Below are positions 45,303-53,221 of a DNA stretch of 64,000 bases, one piece after another; positions within the stretch are counted from its first letter, which is position 1; the number at the start of each line of letters is the position of its first letter. The position numbers were made by a program, and so were the translations under genes. This DNA comes from Bradyrhizobium sp. S69 (GTDB lineage Bacteria; Pseudomonadota; Alphaproteobacteria; Rhizobiales; Xanthobacteraceae): NCBI RefSeq assembly GCF_009766005.1, contig NZ_LMUK01000025.1, forward strand, positions 1 through 64,000, written 5' to 3'. Under the pieces are notes generated by a model. That model was given only the letters and a program-made list of their open reading frames with translations, made no database searches and was not told where the DNA came from.

Positions 45303-45402
45303 GGCGGATCGCGTTCGTGGCCGGCATGGCCTTCAAGAAACGGCCGGCCAAATCGCCTGCCAAAAACCACCTGTCGAAAATCGGGTTCGGGTAATTTTTA
45401 GC

Positions 45403-45427
45403 TTGAAAAATTGTTCTTCTTTTGTTC
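45403..45427 (+). promoter_or_regulatory. LexA (SOS) box with promoter
   Basis: GTTCTTCTTTTGTTC at 45413-45427 is an exact GTTC-N7-GTTC, the LexA site of alphaproteobacteria. A -35-like TTGAAA lies at 45403-45408, so the box sits in the spacer where LexA would repress. The next gene starts 40 bp downstream. Confidence 0.75.
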
Positions 45428-45466
45428 TTATGACCTTCCGAGATACATCCTTTTCAGGAGGTCACG

Positions 45467-45598
45467 ATGGACGATACGAAGCAGCGAGAACTGATCCGGC
45501 TCTGGAATCTGATGCGCAAGGCCCAAGGGCCGATGGCCGAGGAAATCCGCATTCAGATCCTGGCGCAGTTTGAACGGGTCCAGAGCCGCGCCGCTTGA
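45467..45598 (+). CDS. 43-residue SOS-linked small protein
   Basis: A small gene with a strong ribosome site (AGGAGG, six bases before the ATG). It encodes 43 residues, mostly predicted helix: DDTKQRELIRLWNLMRKAQG, then a second amphipathic helix around EEIRIQILAQFERVQ. It has no membrane segment or known motif. The only upstream control visible is a perfect LexA box 40 bp before the start, suggesting induction by DNA damage. Small SOS proteins in other bacteria inhibit division or modulate repair, but no such role can be read here. Confidence 0.75.
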   Translation: MDDTKQRELIRLWNLMRKAQGPMAEEIRIQILAQFERVQSRAA

Positions 45599-45667
45599 CG
45601 GTGAGGACGGCGCGCTCCCGGCAGACCACAAATAGCGCTGAATGAGCCGCCTGCGCCTGCGCGCCGG

Positions 45668-46174
45668 TCAGTGGGCGTCTCGCGAAAGATCGATCGATAC
45701 CTGCGAAACCCAGGCGCCGGGTGATTCCATCACAAACGACTGGCGGCTGCCTTTGGTGCGGACCGTCAACAGCGCGGTGATGGTGTCGCTCTCGGCCTTC
45801 GCCTCAATGACTCCGTTGACGTTTTGACCCGAGATCTTGCCGCCCTGGCGATACTGATCCTCGAACCAATTCCCCGAAATAGTGGAGCCGTCCTGGTCGA
45901 TATTGGCGCTCAAGTGCATTTTATAGGCATCGCTGGCGCACAGGAGATCCATCTTCAGCGAATTTCCGGTGCTTTTGACGGCATAGTTGACCTTGCACCT
46001 GACGCGCTCGCGAGGCCCGTCGGAGGGCTTCATCGAACCCACACCGGACCACGAACCCGCGACATTATCGAAGGCCTGCTCCGCGAAAGCGGGGGCCGCC
46101 GCGAAAACCATCCCAAGCAGCGTAAATCGCAACGCGTATCGCAGGGTCCGTAGCAACGACCATCGTATCAACAT
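45668..46174 (-). CDS. Exported protein of unknown function
   Basis: A 168-residue protein with an N-terminal signal (RFTLLGMVFAAAPAFA, cut before EQ) and a beta-rich mature domain of about 135 residues (VAGSWSGVGSMKPSDG, then ISGNWFEDQYRQGGKISG). The domain has two cysteines and the look of a lipocalin-like or avidin-like small barrel. ATG 46174 follows GAGGA. I recall similar conserved rhizobial proteins without an assigned function. Confidence 0.7.
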   Translation of the reverse strand: MLIRWSLLRTLRYALRFTLLGMVFAAAPAFAEQAFDNVAGSWSGVGSMKPSDGPRERVRCKVNYAVKSTGNSLKMDLLCASDAYKMHLSANIDQDGSTISGNWFEDQYRQGGKISGQNVNGVIEAKAESDTITALLTVRTKGSRQSFVMESPGAWVSQVSIDLSRDAH

Positions 46175-46463
46175 CAATTCGTCCTCGACCTGCGATCGTT
46201 GCGTCAGCCATCCGCCCCCCGGGAATCCTGTCTTCGGCCCGGAGGTTTTCGTGGAGGTCTATACGGAGCGCGGTTAAAAATGGGAAGCCTGTATCCGCGT
46301 GAGATATAGGGGCCGATATGGGCCGCTTTGAGGTAGGCGCGTTTCGGAGTTTTGCTGCGGCTGGCTGCATCGGTTGGCGCGGCGGCCGGAGGTGGATGCT
46401 TTTATTGGCGCTGATCCTCCGATAGATTTCGGCTTTCCGTCGGGGCGCGTTGGGGAGGGGTTG

Positions 46464-46838
46464 ATGCGTAGGGGTGCGGATTACATGCTCAGGCTGAGGC
46501 CGTGGTCGGCATCCGCCTTCGCGGTGGCTTTGCTGGCGGTGGTGGTTGCTGCCTTCCTACAGGGCGTGCTGGCTTCGTCGCTCGGGAGCACCCTGCACTT
46601 CGTCACCTTCTATCCCGCGATCCTGGTGGCCAGTCTTTTCGCAGGCATCCCGGCGGGGGCCTTTGCGGTAGCGCTCACCATTCCGATCGTATGGTGGGCT
46701 TTCATGCCGCCATACTTCGAATTCAACCCGCTTACCGTGGCCGACTACAACAGCTTTTTTCTTTTTTTGTTGTTTAGCGTATTGGCGATCTGGCTTTCCA
46801 AGCTCTACCGGGAAGCGCTTGTCATTTTGCGGAATTGA
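46464..46838 (+). CDS. Stand-alone DUF4118 membrane domain
   Basis: A 124-residue protein with four predicted membrane helices. The HFVTFYPAILVASLFAGIPAG segment is typical of DUF4118, the membrane domain of KdpD-like and other sensor kinases. No kinase domain follows; the frame ends in SKLYREALVILRN. It is either a free membrane module or the stump of a kinase gene. GGGGAGGGG before ATG 46464 sets the start. About 290 bp upstream hold no other gene. Confidence 0.7.
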   Translation: MRRGADYMLRLRPWSASAFAVALLAVVVAAFLQGVLASSLGSTLHFVTFYPAILVASLFAGIPAGAFAVALTIPIVWWAFMPPYFEFNPLTVADYNSFFLFLLFSVLAIWLSKLYREALVILRN

Positions 46839-46970
46839 ATTCCGGAGCGCGAATATCCCAAAGCGGATTACAAAAATCCGATAAATCGTTGTTGTTGCTG
46901 GTGCCGGTTGAGAGGACCGTTGAGCTCCACCCAAGGGTTTCGGTGACGAGGTGCCGCGGCTATAACGGGC

Positions 46971-48185
46971 TTACGGTTTGACCAGTGGACAGCCGCCGTC
47001 CTTCAGAGGTCGAAACGCCTGCTCGCCGGGAACTTCGGCGAGCAGCTTGTAATAGTCCCATGGTCCCTTGGATTCTTCGGGCTTCTTCACCTGGAACAGA
47101 AACATGCTGTGCACCATGCGGCCGTCCTCGCGCAGCACGCCGTTATCGGTAAACGCATCGTGCACCGGCATTTCGCGCATCTTGGCCAGCACCGGCCTGG
47201 TGTCCTTGGTTCCGGCAGCCTTGGCGGCGTTCAGATAGTGCAGGGTCGCGCTGTAAGTGGCGGCCTGATTCATGGTCGGCATGCGCTTCATGCGCTCAAA
47301 GAAACGCTTGCCGAATGCGCGCGTTTTATCGTTCAGGTCCCAGTAGTAGGCTTCGGTGATGATGAGACCTTGCGCCAAATTCAAACCCAGGCTGTTGACG
47401 TCGGAGATGAACATGACGATCGCCGCCAGATTCTGGCCACCTGCCACGATGCCGAATTCTCCGGCCTGCTTGATCGTGTTGATGGTGTCGCCGCCACCGT
47501 TCGCAAGCCCGATGATCTTTGCCTTGGAGGCCTGAGCCTGCAGCAGGAACGAAGAAAAGTCTGCCGTGTTGAGGGGATGCTTGACGCTGCCTAGCACTTT
47601 GCCGCCGGCGGCCCGGACCACGTCACCGGTGTCGCGTTCGATCGAGTGGCCGAAGACATAATCGGCCGTGATGAAGAACCAGCTGTCGCCGCCGTTCTTG
47701 ACGATGGCGCTGCCGACCGTGTGCGCATTGGCGTAAGTGTCGTAAGTCCAGTGCGCGGTATAAGGCGAGCAGGACTTGCCGGTGATGTCCGAGCTGGCGG
47801 CGTCCGTCACAATCATGATCTTTTCGTATTGCTTCGATAGCTCCATGACCGCGAGCGCCGTCGCCGACGTCGGCAAGTCGATGATCATGTCGACGCCCTC
47901 GTCGCCGTACCATTTGCGGGCAATCGAGGCCGCTACGTCAGCCTTGTTGAGCACATCGGCGGTAACCAGCTCGATAGGTTTGCCGAAGATCGAGCCTCCA
48001 AAATCCTCGATCGCCATTTTGGTCGCTTCGACATTGCCCATTCCACCGATGTCGGAATAGACCGAGGAGAAGTCGGACAAAACTCCGATCTTGAGTGGTG
48101 TGGCGGATGGCTGTGCCGGCGTAGGTCCCGTGAGAGCCGCGTACAATATGGTCGCCACGGAAATCATCTTCGTGGTGCGGATCAT
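46971..48185 (-). CDS. Branched-chain-type ABC substrate-binding protein
   Basis: A 404-residue periplasmic binding protein of the LivK/urea type (peripla_BP_6). It has a signal peptide (to about TGPTPAQ), the hallmark KIGVLSDFSSVYSDIGG, and two Rossmann-like lobes. The ligand is unknown; similar rhizobial proteins bind amino acids, amides or aromatic acids. No cognate permease or ATPase gene lies nearby, so it is an orphan here. ATG 48185 follows GGGGGAAA. It diverges from the next binding-protein gene. Confidence 0.88.
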   Translation of the reverse strand: MIRTTKMISVATILYAALTGPTPAQPSATPLKIGVLSDFSSVYSDIGGMGNVEATKMAIEDFGGSIFGKPIELVTADVLNKADVAASIARKWYGDEGVDMIIDLPTSATALAVMELSKQYEKIMIVTDAASSDITGKSCSPYTAHWTYDTYANAHTVGSAIVKNGGDSWFFITADYVFGHSIERDTGDVVRAAGGKVLGSVKHPLNTADFSSFLLQAQASKAKIIGLANGGGDTINTIKQAGEFGIVAGGQNLAAIVMFISDVNSLGLNLAQGLIITEAYYWDLNDKTRAFGKRFFERMKRMPTMNQAATYSATLHYLNAAKAAGTKDTRPVLAKMREMPVHDAFTDNGVLREDGRMVHSMFLFQVKKPEESKGPWDYYKLLAEVPGEQAFRPLKDGGCPLVKP

Positions 48186-48520
48186 CGCGGTTTCCCCCAA
48201 ATTCTTATGATTGCCTCACAAACTATGATCGAGTTTTGTTGGCGTCAAATCGCGCTCAATTCTCGATGTCAGGCCTTTCATTGTTCGACCGAAAATAGCG
48301 GTTTCCACGGACCGCATCGCGGCTCGCTTGCAATGTTTAGTAAATCGTGATCCACTAAACAAATCGAGCCTTGCCGGGTCCTAGAATCCGGGTAGGCGCG
48401 AGGAAACGTCCGTTTAGTCATTCAGCCGTCAAGGACTGTGTTGCTCTGCTCGAAGCCTTCGAGCGGGTAGGAAAGCCGCGCCATATTGATGGGCGGCGCC
48501 ACTGGGAGGGAGAACACCTG
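48186..48520. other. Intergenic region between divergent binding-protein genes
   Basis: These 335 bases hold the two divergent promoters and no gene I can support. The visible signal is the inverted repeat TGTTTAGT-N12-ACTAAACA at 48334-48361, with a further GTTTAGT near 48412. That could be an operator for the transport operon that starts at 48521. Confidence 0.6.
48334..48361. promoter_or_regulatory. Candidate operator (inverted repeat)
   Basis: TGTTTAGT and ACTAAACA are perfect 8-bp arms separated by 12 bp, 160 bp upstream of the binding-protein gene. The spacing suits a dimeric regulator. The small HTH protein encoded in the same operon is a candidate binder, by context only. Confidence 0.45.
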
Positions 48521-49861
48521 ATGAAGCAGATAATGAAGGCGCTTCTTGTTGCTGCCGGGGCTTTAGGCTCCGCGATCGGCGTCGGAGCGGCGACAACGCC
48601 CGCGCAGGCGCAGGGCAAAACCATCACGCTGTGCTGGGCCGCGTGGGACCCCGCCAATGCGCTGGTCGAACTGTCAAAGGACTTCACCACCAAGACCGGT
48701 ATCGGCATGAAGTTCGAATTCGTGCCGTGGACCAACTATGCGGATCGTTTCCTCAACGAACTTAATTCACACGGGTCGTTGTGCGATCTCATCATCGGCG
48801 ATTCGCAATGGATCGGCGGCGCCGCTGAGAACGGCCAGTACGTCAAGCTCAACGATTTCTTCAAGAAGGAAGGAATCAGCATGGACGACTACATGCCGGC
48901 GACGGTGGTCGGCTATTCCGAGTGGCCGAAGAACACGCCGAATTATTGGGCGCTACCGGCCATGGGCGATGCGGTGGGCTGGACCTATCGCAAGGACTGG
49001 TTTGCGCGACCGGACGTGCAGAAGGATTTCAAGGCCAAGTACGGCCGCGATCTCGCGGTGCCGAAAACCCTCGATGAACTGCACGACATCGCGAGTTTCT
49101 TCCAGGGCCGGGACATCGACGGCAAGAAGGTCTATGGCGCCTCGATCTATACCGAGCGCGGCTCGGAAGGCATCACCATGGGTGTTTCGAATTATCTCTA
49201 TGATTACGGCTTCAAATATGAAGATCCCAAGAAGCCCTATGCGATGGATGGCTTCGTGAACTCACCCGGCGCCGTCAAGGGGCTGGAGGCCTACAAGGAG
49301 CTCTACAAGTGCTGTACGCCTCCCGGCGCTTCCAACTCCTACATGTCGGAAGGTCTCGATGCCTTCAAGTCCGGGCAAGTCGCGCTGCAGATGAACTTCT
49401 TCGCCTTCTTCCCCGGCCTCTTCAAGGACCCCAATGTCGGCGGCGACAAGATCGGGTTCTTTGTCAATCCGGCCGGCCCCGCGGCACAGGCGACGCAGCT
49501 TGGCGGGCAGGGAATTTCGGTTGTTTCCTACTCCAAGAACCAGGGCGAAGCGCTGCAATACATCAAGTGGTTCTCCGGCGGCGATGTGCAGAAGAAGTGG
49601 TGGGCGCTGGGCGGCTATTCCTGCGCCAAGTCGGTGCTCAACGATCCGAGCTTCCCGAACAGCGCACCCTTTGCGAAGGAGTTCCTGCAATCGATGGGCA
49701 TGGTCGTCGATTTCTGGGCCGAGCCCTCTTATGCGCAGTTGCTGCAAGCCGAACAGAAGCGCGTCCATGACTACGTGGTGGCCGACAAGGGCACCGCACA
49801 GGAAGCGCTCGATGGTCTGGTCAAGGACTGGAAGGCCGTCTTCAAGGAAGAAGGCAAGTAG
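48521..49861 (+). CDS. Sugar/polyol ABC transporter substrate-binding protein
   Basis: A 446-residue periplasmic protein of solute-binding family 1. The signal peptide ends near TTPAQAQ; the mature start ITLCWAAWDPANALVELSKDF and LIIGDSQWIGG are family hallmarks. It is the first gene of an ABC importer whose later genes make dihydroxyacetone kinase, so a polyol, ketose or triose ligand is likely. GGGAGGGAG precedes the ATG. A strong hairpin after its stop may keep its mRNA in excess over the permease mRNA. Confidence 0.92.
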   Translation: MKQIMKALLVAAGALGSAIGVGAATTPAQAQGKTITLCWAAWDPANALVELSKDFTTKTGIGMKFEFVPWTNYADRFLNELNSHGSLCDLIIGDSQWIGGAAENGQYVKLNDFFKKEGISMDDYMPATVVGYSEWPKNTPNYWALPAMGDAVGWTYRKDWFARPDVQKDFKAKYGRDLAVPKTLDELHDIASFFQGRDIDGKKVYGASIYTERGSEGITMGVSNYLYDYGFKYEDPKKPYAMDGFVNSPGAVKGLEAYKELYKCCTPPGASNSYMSEGLDAFKSGQVALQMNFFAFFPGLFKDPNVGGDKIGFFVNPAGPAAQATQLGGQGISVVSYSKNQGEALQYIKWFSGGDVQKKWWALGGYSCAKSVLNDPSFPNSAPFAKEFLQSMGMVVDFWAEPSYAQLLQAEQKRVHDYVVADKGTAQEALDGLVKDWKAVFKEEGK

Positions 49862-49875
49862 TTTCGAGGTAACCG

Positions 49876-49903
49876 CCTGGAGCGCACGCGCGTGCGCTCC
49901 AGG
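49876..49903. other. Perfect hairpin after the binding-protein gene
   Basis: CCTGGAGCGCACG-CG-CGTGCGCTCCAGG has 13-bp complementary arms. There is no T-tract. A stem here commonly stabilises the binding-protein mRNA and attenuates read-through into the permease genes. Confidence 0.65.
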
Positions 49904-49948
49904 CTCCTTTCGGCAAGGCCGATAGCTGTCGCATCGACGGTCTCGGCG

Positions 49949-49996
49949 CCAGGATCGACCGAAGCCAGGATCTACCGAAGCCAGGATCTACCGAAG
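49949..49996 (+). repeat. Three tandem 16-bp repeats before the permease start
   Basis: The unit CCAGGATCTACCGAAG occurs three times in a row (the first copy has GA for TA). It ends two bases before the permease ATG, so it forms the immediate 5' region of that gene and may tune translation or vary in copy number. Confidence 0.85.
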
Positions 49997-49998
49997 CC

Positions 49999-50958
49999 AT
50001 GAACGATTTGAGTACCTCATCGCAGATCACCTATCGCGCCGTGCTGGTCGAGCCGGGCGTGGTGCGTCGCATCCGGGGTTTGTCGGACAAGTCGCTGGCT
50101 TGGCTGTTCATTACGCCGACCATCGTGCTGTTGCTGGCGATCAACATTTTCCCGCTGGTCTGGACCATCTATCTGTCCTTCACCAACTACCGCGCCAACA
50201 GGCCGAACGCGCCGACGTTGTGGTTGGGGACCGATTGGTACCAGTCGATCCTGACCGATCCGGACATCTGGGCGGCGATGCAGGTGACGGCTCATTTCGT
50301 GATCTGGACCGTGGTGATCGAAACCGTGCTTGGGTTCGGACTGGCCTTCCTGATCGACAAGAAATTCCGCGGCCACGGCGTGTGGACGACCATCATCCTG
50401 CTGCCGATGATGCTGTCACCGGCGGTGGTCGGAAATTTCTGGACGTTTCTCTACCAGCCGCAGATCGGGCTGTTCAACTATTTGGTCGCCTTCGTCACCG
50501 GCCGCAGTGCCTCGTCGTTCCAGATGCTGGGCGACGTAACGCTCAGTCCCTGGGCCATCGTCATCGTCGACGCCTGGATGTGGACGCCCTACGTGATGTT
50601 GATCTGCCTGGCGGGCCTGCGTTCGATTCCGGATTACATCTACGAGGCGGCCGAGGTCGACCGCGCCTCGAATTGGCGGCAGTTCTGGTCGATCACATTG
50701 CCGATGGCGCTGCCGTTCATCATGCTCGCGGTGCTGTTCCGCGGCATCGAAAACTTCAAGATGTTCGATATGGTCAATTTGCTCACCGGCGGCGGGCCGG
50801 GCTCGACCACGGAAGTCGCCTCCATCACGCTCAAGCGCGCGGCGTTCGAGAGCTGGCGAACCGGCTATTCCTCGGCCTTTGCGATCATCCTGTTCGTGAC
50901 GGTGTTTGGCCTCGCCAACATTTACGTCAAGGCGCTGAACCGGGTGAAAAGCCGATGA
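49999..50958 (+). CDS. ABC transporter permease 1 (MalF/UgpA type)
   Basis: A 319-residue inner-membrane protein with six predicted helices. The EAA loop that docks the ATPase is IYEAAEVDRASNWRQFWSIT with the conserved glycine replaced. It forms the membrane channel with the second permease. The ATG follows the 16-bp tandem repeats, with no clear Shine-Dalgarno apart from their CGAAG. Its stop overlaps the start of permease 2 (ATGA), implying coupled translation. Confidence 0.92.
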   Translation: MNDLSTSSQITYRAVLVEPGVVRRIRGLSDKSLAWLFITPTIVLLLAINIFPLVWTIYLSFTNYRANRPNAPTLWLGTDWYQSILTDPDIWAAMQVTAHFVIWTVVIETVLGFGLAFLIDKKFRGHGVWTTIILLPMMLSPAVVGNFWTFLYQPQIGLFNYLVAFVTGRSASSFQMLGDVTLSPWAIVIVDAWMWTPYVMLICLAGLRSIPDYIYEAAEVDRASNWRQFWSITLPMALPFIMLAVLFRGIENFKMFDMVNLLTGGGPGSTTEVASITLKRAAFESWRTGYSSAFAIILFVTVFGLANIYVKALNRVKSR

Positions 50959-51908
50959 GTCTCGCCAACGCAGCCCATTCCGTCGTCGAACCCTCGGTCG
51001 GCACGCGCCGCTTCGCGGGCTCGCTGGTCGTACTCTATGCCGTCATCACCATGATTCCCCTGGTCTGGATCGTGCTGACCTCGTTCAAGTCGCCGGACGA
51101 TGCGATCTCCTATCCACCCAGGATCCTGTTCACGCCGTCGCTCGAAGGCTATTGCAATCTCTTCACGACGCGCTCGCGCCAGACGCCGGAATTCATCAAG
51201 ACGCTCGGCCCGCCGCAGGGGCTCTGCGACAATATCGCGCGCGACCGCAACATGGTCATCGCGGGGCCGTCGAATTATGTGCCGCGTTTCGTCAATTCGC
51301 TGATCATCGCGTTCGGCTCGACCGTGCTCGCGGTCGCCCTCGGCACGCTGTCGGCCTATGGCTTCTCGCGGTTCCGCGTGCCGCTGAAAGACGACCTGCT
51401 TTTCTTCATCCTGTCGACCAGGATGATGCCGCCGATTGCGGTCGCGATCCCGATCTACCTGATGTACCGCACCCTTGGATTGTCGGACACCCGGCTCGGG
51501 ATGATCCTGCTCTACACTTCAGTGAACGTTTCGCTCGCGGTATGGCTGCTCAAAGGCTTCATCGACGAAATCCCGCGCGAGTACGAGGAAGCGGCCATGA
51601 TCGACGGCTATACGCGCTTTCAAGCCTTCGTGAAGGTGGTGCTGCCGCAGGCGACGACCGGTATCGCGGCCACCGCGATCTTCTGCCTGATATTCGCCTG
51701 GAACGAGTACGCCTTCGCGGTGCTGCTGACCTCCGGCAACGCGCAGACGGCGCCGCCCTTCATTCCGATCATCATCGGCGAAGGCGGGCAGGACTGGCCC
51801 GCCGTGGCCGCCGGCACGACGTTCTTCCTGGTGCCGATCGTGGTGTTCACGGTGCTGTTGCGCAAGCATCTCTTGCGCGGCATCACCTTTGGAGCGGTCC
51901 GCAAATGA
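50955..51908 (+). CDS. ABC transporter permease 2 (MalG/UgpE type)
   Basis: A 317-residue membrane protein with six helices and the EAA loop YEEAAMIDGYTRFQAFVKVV, close to consensus. Compared with typical MalG proteins it has an insertion of about 35 residues after the first helix (NLFTTRSRQTPEFIKTLG and following), predicted periplasmic. It overlaps both neighbours by 4 bp. Together with permease 1 it forms the importer's transmembrane part. Confidence 0.92.
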   Translation: MSLANAAHSVVEPSVGTRRFAGSLVVLYAVITMIPLVWIVLTSFKSPDDAISYPPRILFTPSLEGYCNLFTTRSRQTPEFIKTLGPPQGLCDNIARDRNMVIAGPSNYVPRFVNSLIIAFGSTVLAVALGTLSAYGFSRFRVPLKDDLLFFILSTRMMPPIAVAIPIYLMYRTLGLSDTRLGMILLYTSVNVSLAVWLLKGFIDEIPREYEEAAMIDGYTRFQAFVKVVLPQATTGIAATAIFCLIFAWNEYAFAVLLTSGNAQTAPPFIPIIIGEGGQDWPAVAAGTTFFLVPIVVFTVLLRKHLLRGITFGAVRK

Positions 51909-52117
51909 CGCTTGATGGGAACTCGTCGATGCCGCGGTCGGGGTTCACGGACAGAATTCTGCGCCGCGGGCCGCTGGAGGCGATCGCGACCATGATCATT
52001 GCCGCGGGTGTCGTCATGCTGATGCAGCCGTTTTTCCTGATGCTGTATTCCTGGTCGTTCGCGACCACGCTGTTCGGCACGGTGATGTTCACGCTCGTCT
52101 CCAAGGTCAGGGAGTAG
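51905..52117 (+). CDS. 70-residue membrane protein of the importer operon
   Basis: A 70-residue protein with one or two hydrophobic helices (MIIAAGVVMLMQPFFLMLYSW and the following TLFGTVMFTLV). It overlaps the permease-2 stop by 4 bp and ends 6 bp before the first ATPase gene, so it is clearly translated with the transporter. The glycerol importer operons of rhizobia also encode a small membrane protein (GlpU), but this one is shorter and I cannot claim homology. It may be an accessory subunit. Confidence 0.8.
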   Translation: MTLDGNSSMPRSGFTDRILRRGPLEAIATMIIAAGVVMLMQPFFLMLYSWSFATTLFGTVMFTLVSKVRE

Positions 52118-52123
52118 GGCGCC

Positions 52124-53221
52124 ATGGCACAGATCAGGGTCGAAGCGCTCAACAAATCGTTCGGGACGTTTCATGCGGTCAAATCCGCCAGCTTCACGGT
52201 GGAGGACGGCCAGTTCCTCTGCCTGCTTGGGCCTTCCGGCTGCGGCAAGACGACGACGCTGCGGATGATCGCGGGTTTGGAGTTGCCGACCGCGGGAACC
52301 ATTCGGCTCGGCGGTGAGGACGTGACGATGAATCGCGCATCGGCACGCGATATTGCTTTCGTGTTCCAGCTGTTTGCGCTTTATCCGCACCTGAATGTTC
52401 GGCGCAATATCGGCTTTCCGCTGAAATGCGAAGGCGTCGGTGCGGCGGAGCGCGAGCGGCGGGTCGAGGAAGTTGCGCGTATCCTGCGTATCTCCCATCT
52501 GCTCGACCGATCGGTATCGGGGCTTGCCGGTGGCGACCGCCAGCGCGTCGCACTTGGGCGGGCGATCGTGCGCAAGCCAAAATGCTTCCTGATGGATGAG
52601 CCGCTCGGCGCGCTCGATACCGAGATGCGCGAGGCGATGATCCGTGAATTGCGCGCGCTGCACGACCGGCTCGGCGCAACAACAGTGTACGTTACGCATG
52701 ACCAACTCGAGGCCATGGCGATGGCGGATATGATCGCCGTGATGAACAACGGCGTCGTTGAGCAGGTCGCGAGCCCGCGCGACATCTATGACCGGCCGGC
52801 TTCACTCTTCGTCGCAGATTTCATTGGTTCGCCGCCGATGAACTTCCTGCCGTTTCGCGGAAGTTTGCAAACCGGCGTGCAGGCGATCCGGCTGGGCGAG
52901 CGCGACGTCGCCATTCCCACCGCGCGCGAGGCGTTGGCGGAAAGCGATCTTGTCCTCGGTGTTCGGCCGGAGCATGTGCGTTTTTCCGATCAAGGCATGG
53001 TGCGGGGTGAGGTCTATGGTGCCGAATACCTCGGTACGACCCAGATCGTGACCGTGAAGACGCGCTACGGCGCACTCAAGGCGCGCTCGGCAGCCAGCGT
53101 GTCGTTCCGGACCGGAGAGAATGTCGGACTGGACTTCCGGCCCGATACATTGTCGATCTTCGAGAAAGAGTCGGGCCGGGCGATCCGCACCGCATTGCAT
53201 GAAGGAGGCGCGCATGGCTGA
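52124..53221 (+). CDS. ABC transporter ATPase 1
   Basis: A 365-residue MalK/UgpC-type ATPase with a C-terminal TOBE regulatory domain. Walker A is GPSGCGKTTT, Walker B is CFLMDEPLGALD and the switch is YVTHDQ. The ABC signature is unusual: LAGGDRQRVALG instead of LSGGQxQRVA. It overlaps ATPase 2 by 8 bp. Two different ATPase genes suggest a heterodimer, as in the GlpS/GlpT glycerol importer, where one site may be weakened. Confidence 0.92.
   Translation: MAQIRVEALNKSFGTFHAVKSASFTVEDGQFLCLLGPSGCGKTTTLRMIAGLELPTAGTIRLGGEDVTMNRASARDIAFVFQLFALYPHLNVRRNIGFPLKCEGVGAAERERRVEEVARILRISHLLDRSVSGLAGGDRQRVALGRAIVRKPKCFLMDEPLGALDTEMREAMIRELRALHDRLGATTVYVTHDQLEAMAMADMIAVMNNGVVEQVASPRDIYDRPASLFVADFIGSPPMNFLPFRGSLQTGVQAIRLGERDVAIPTAREALAESDLVLGVRPEHVRFSDQGMVRGEVYGAEYLGTTQIVTVKTRYGALKARSAASVSFRTGENVGLDFRPDTLSIFEKESGRAIRTALHEGGAHG

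Noticed and set aside
45326..45394. 22-codon lysine-rich frame between the hydrolase and the SOS-linked gene
   Set aside because: Too short, no ribosome site, and its end lies next to the small gene's promoter.
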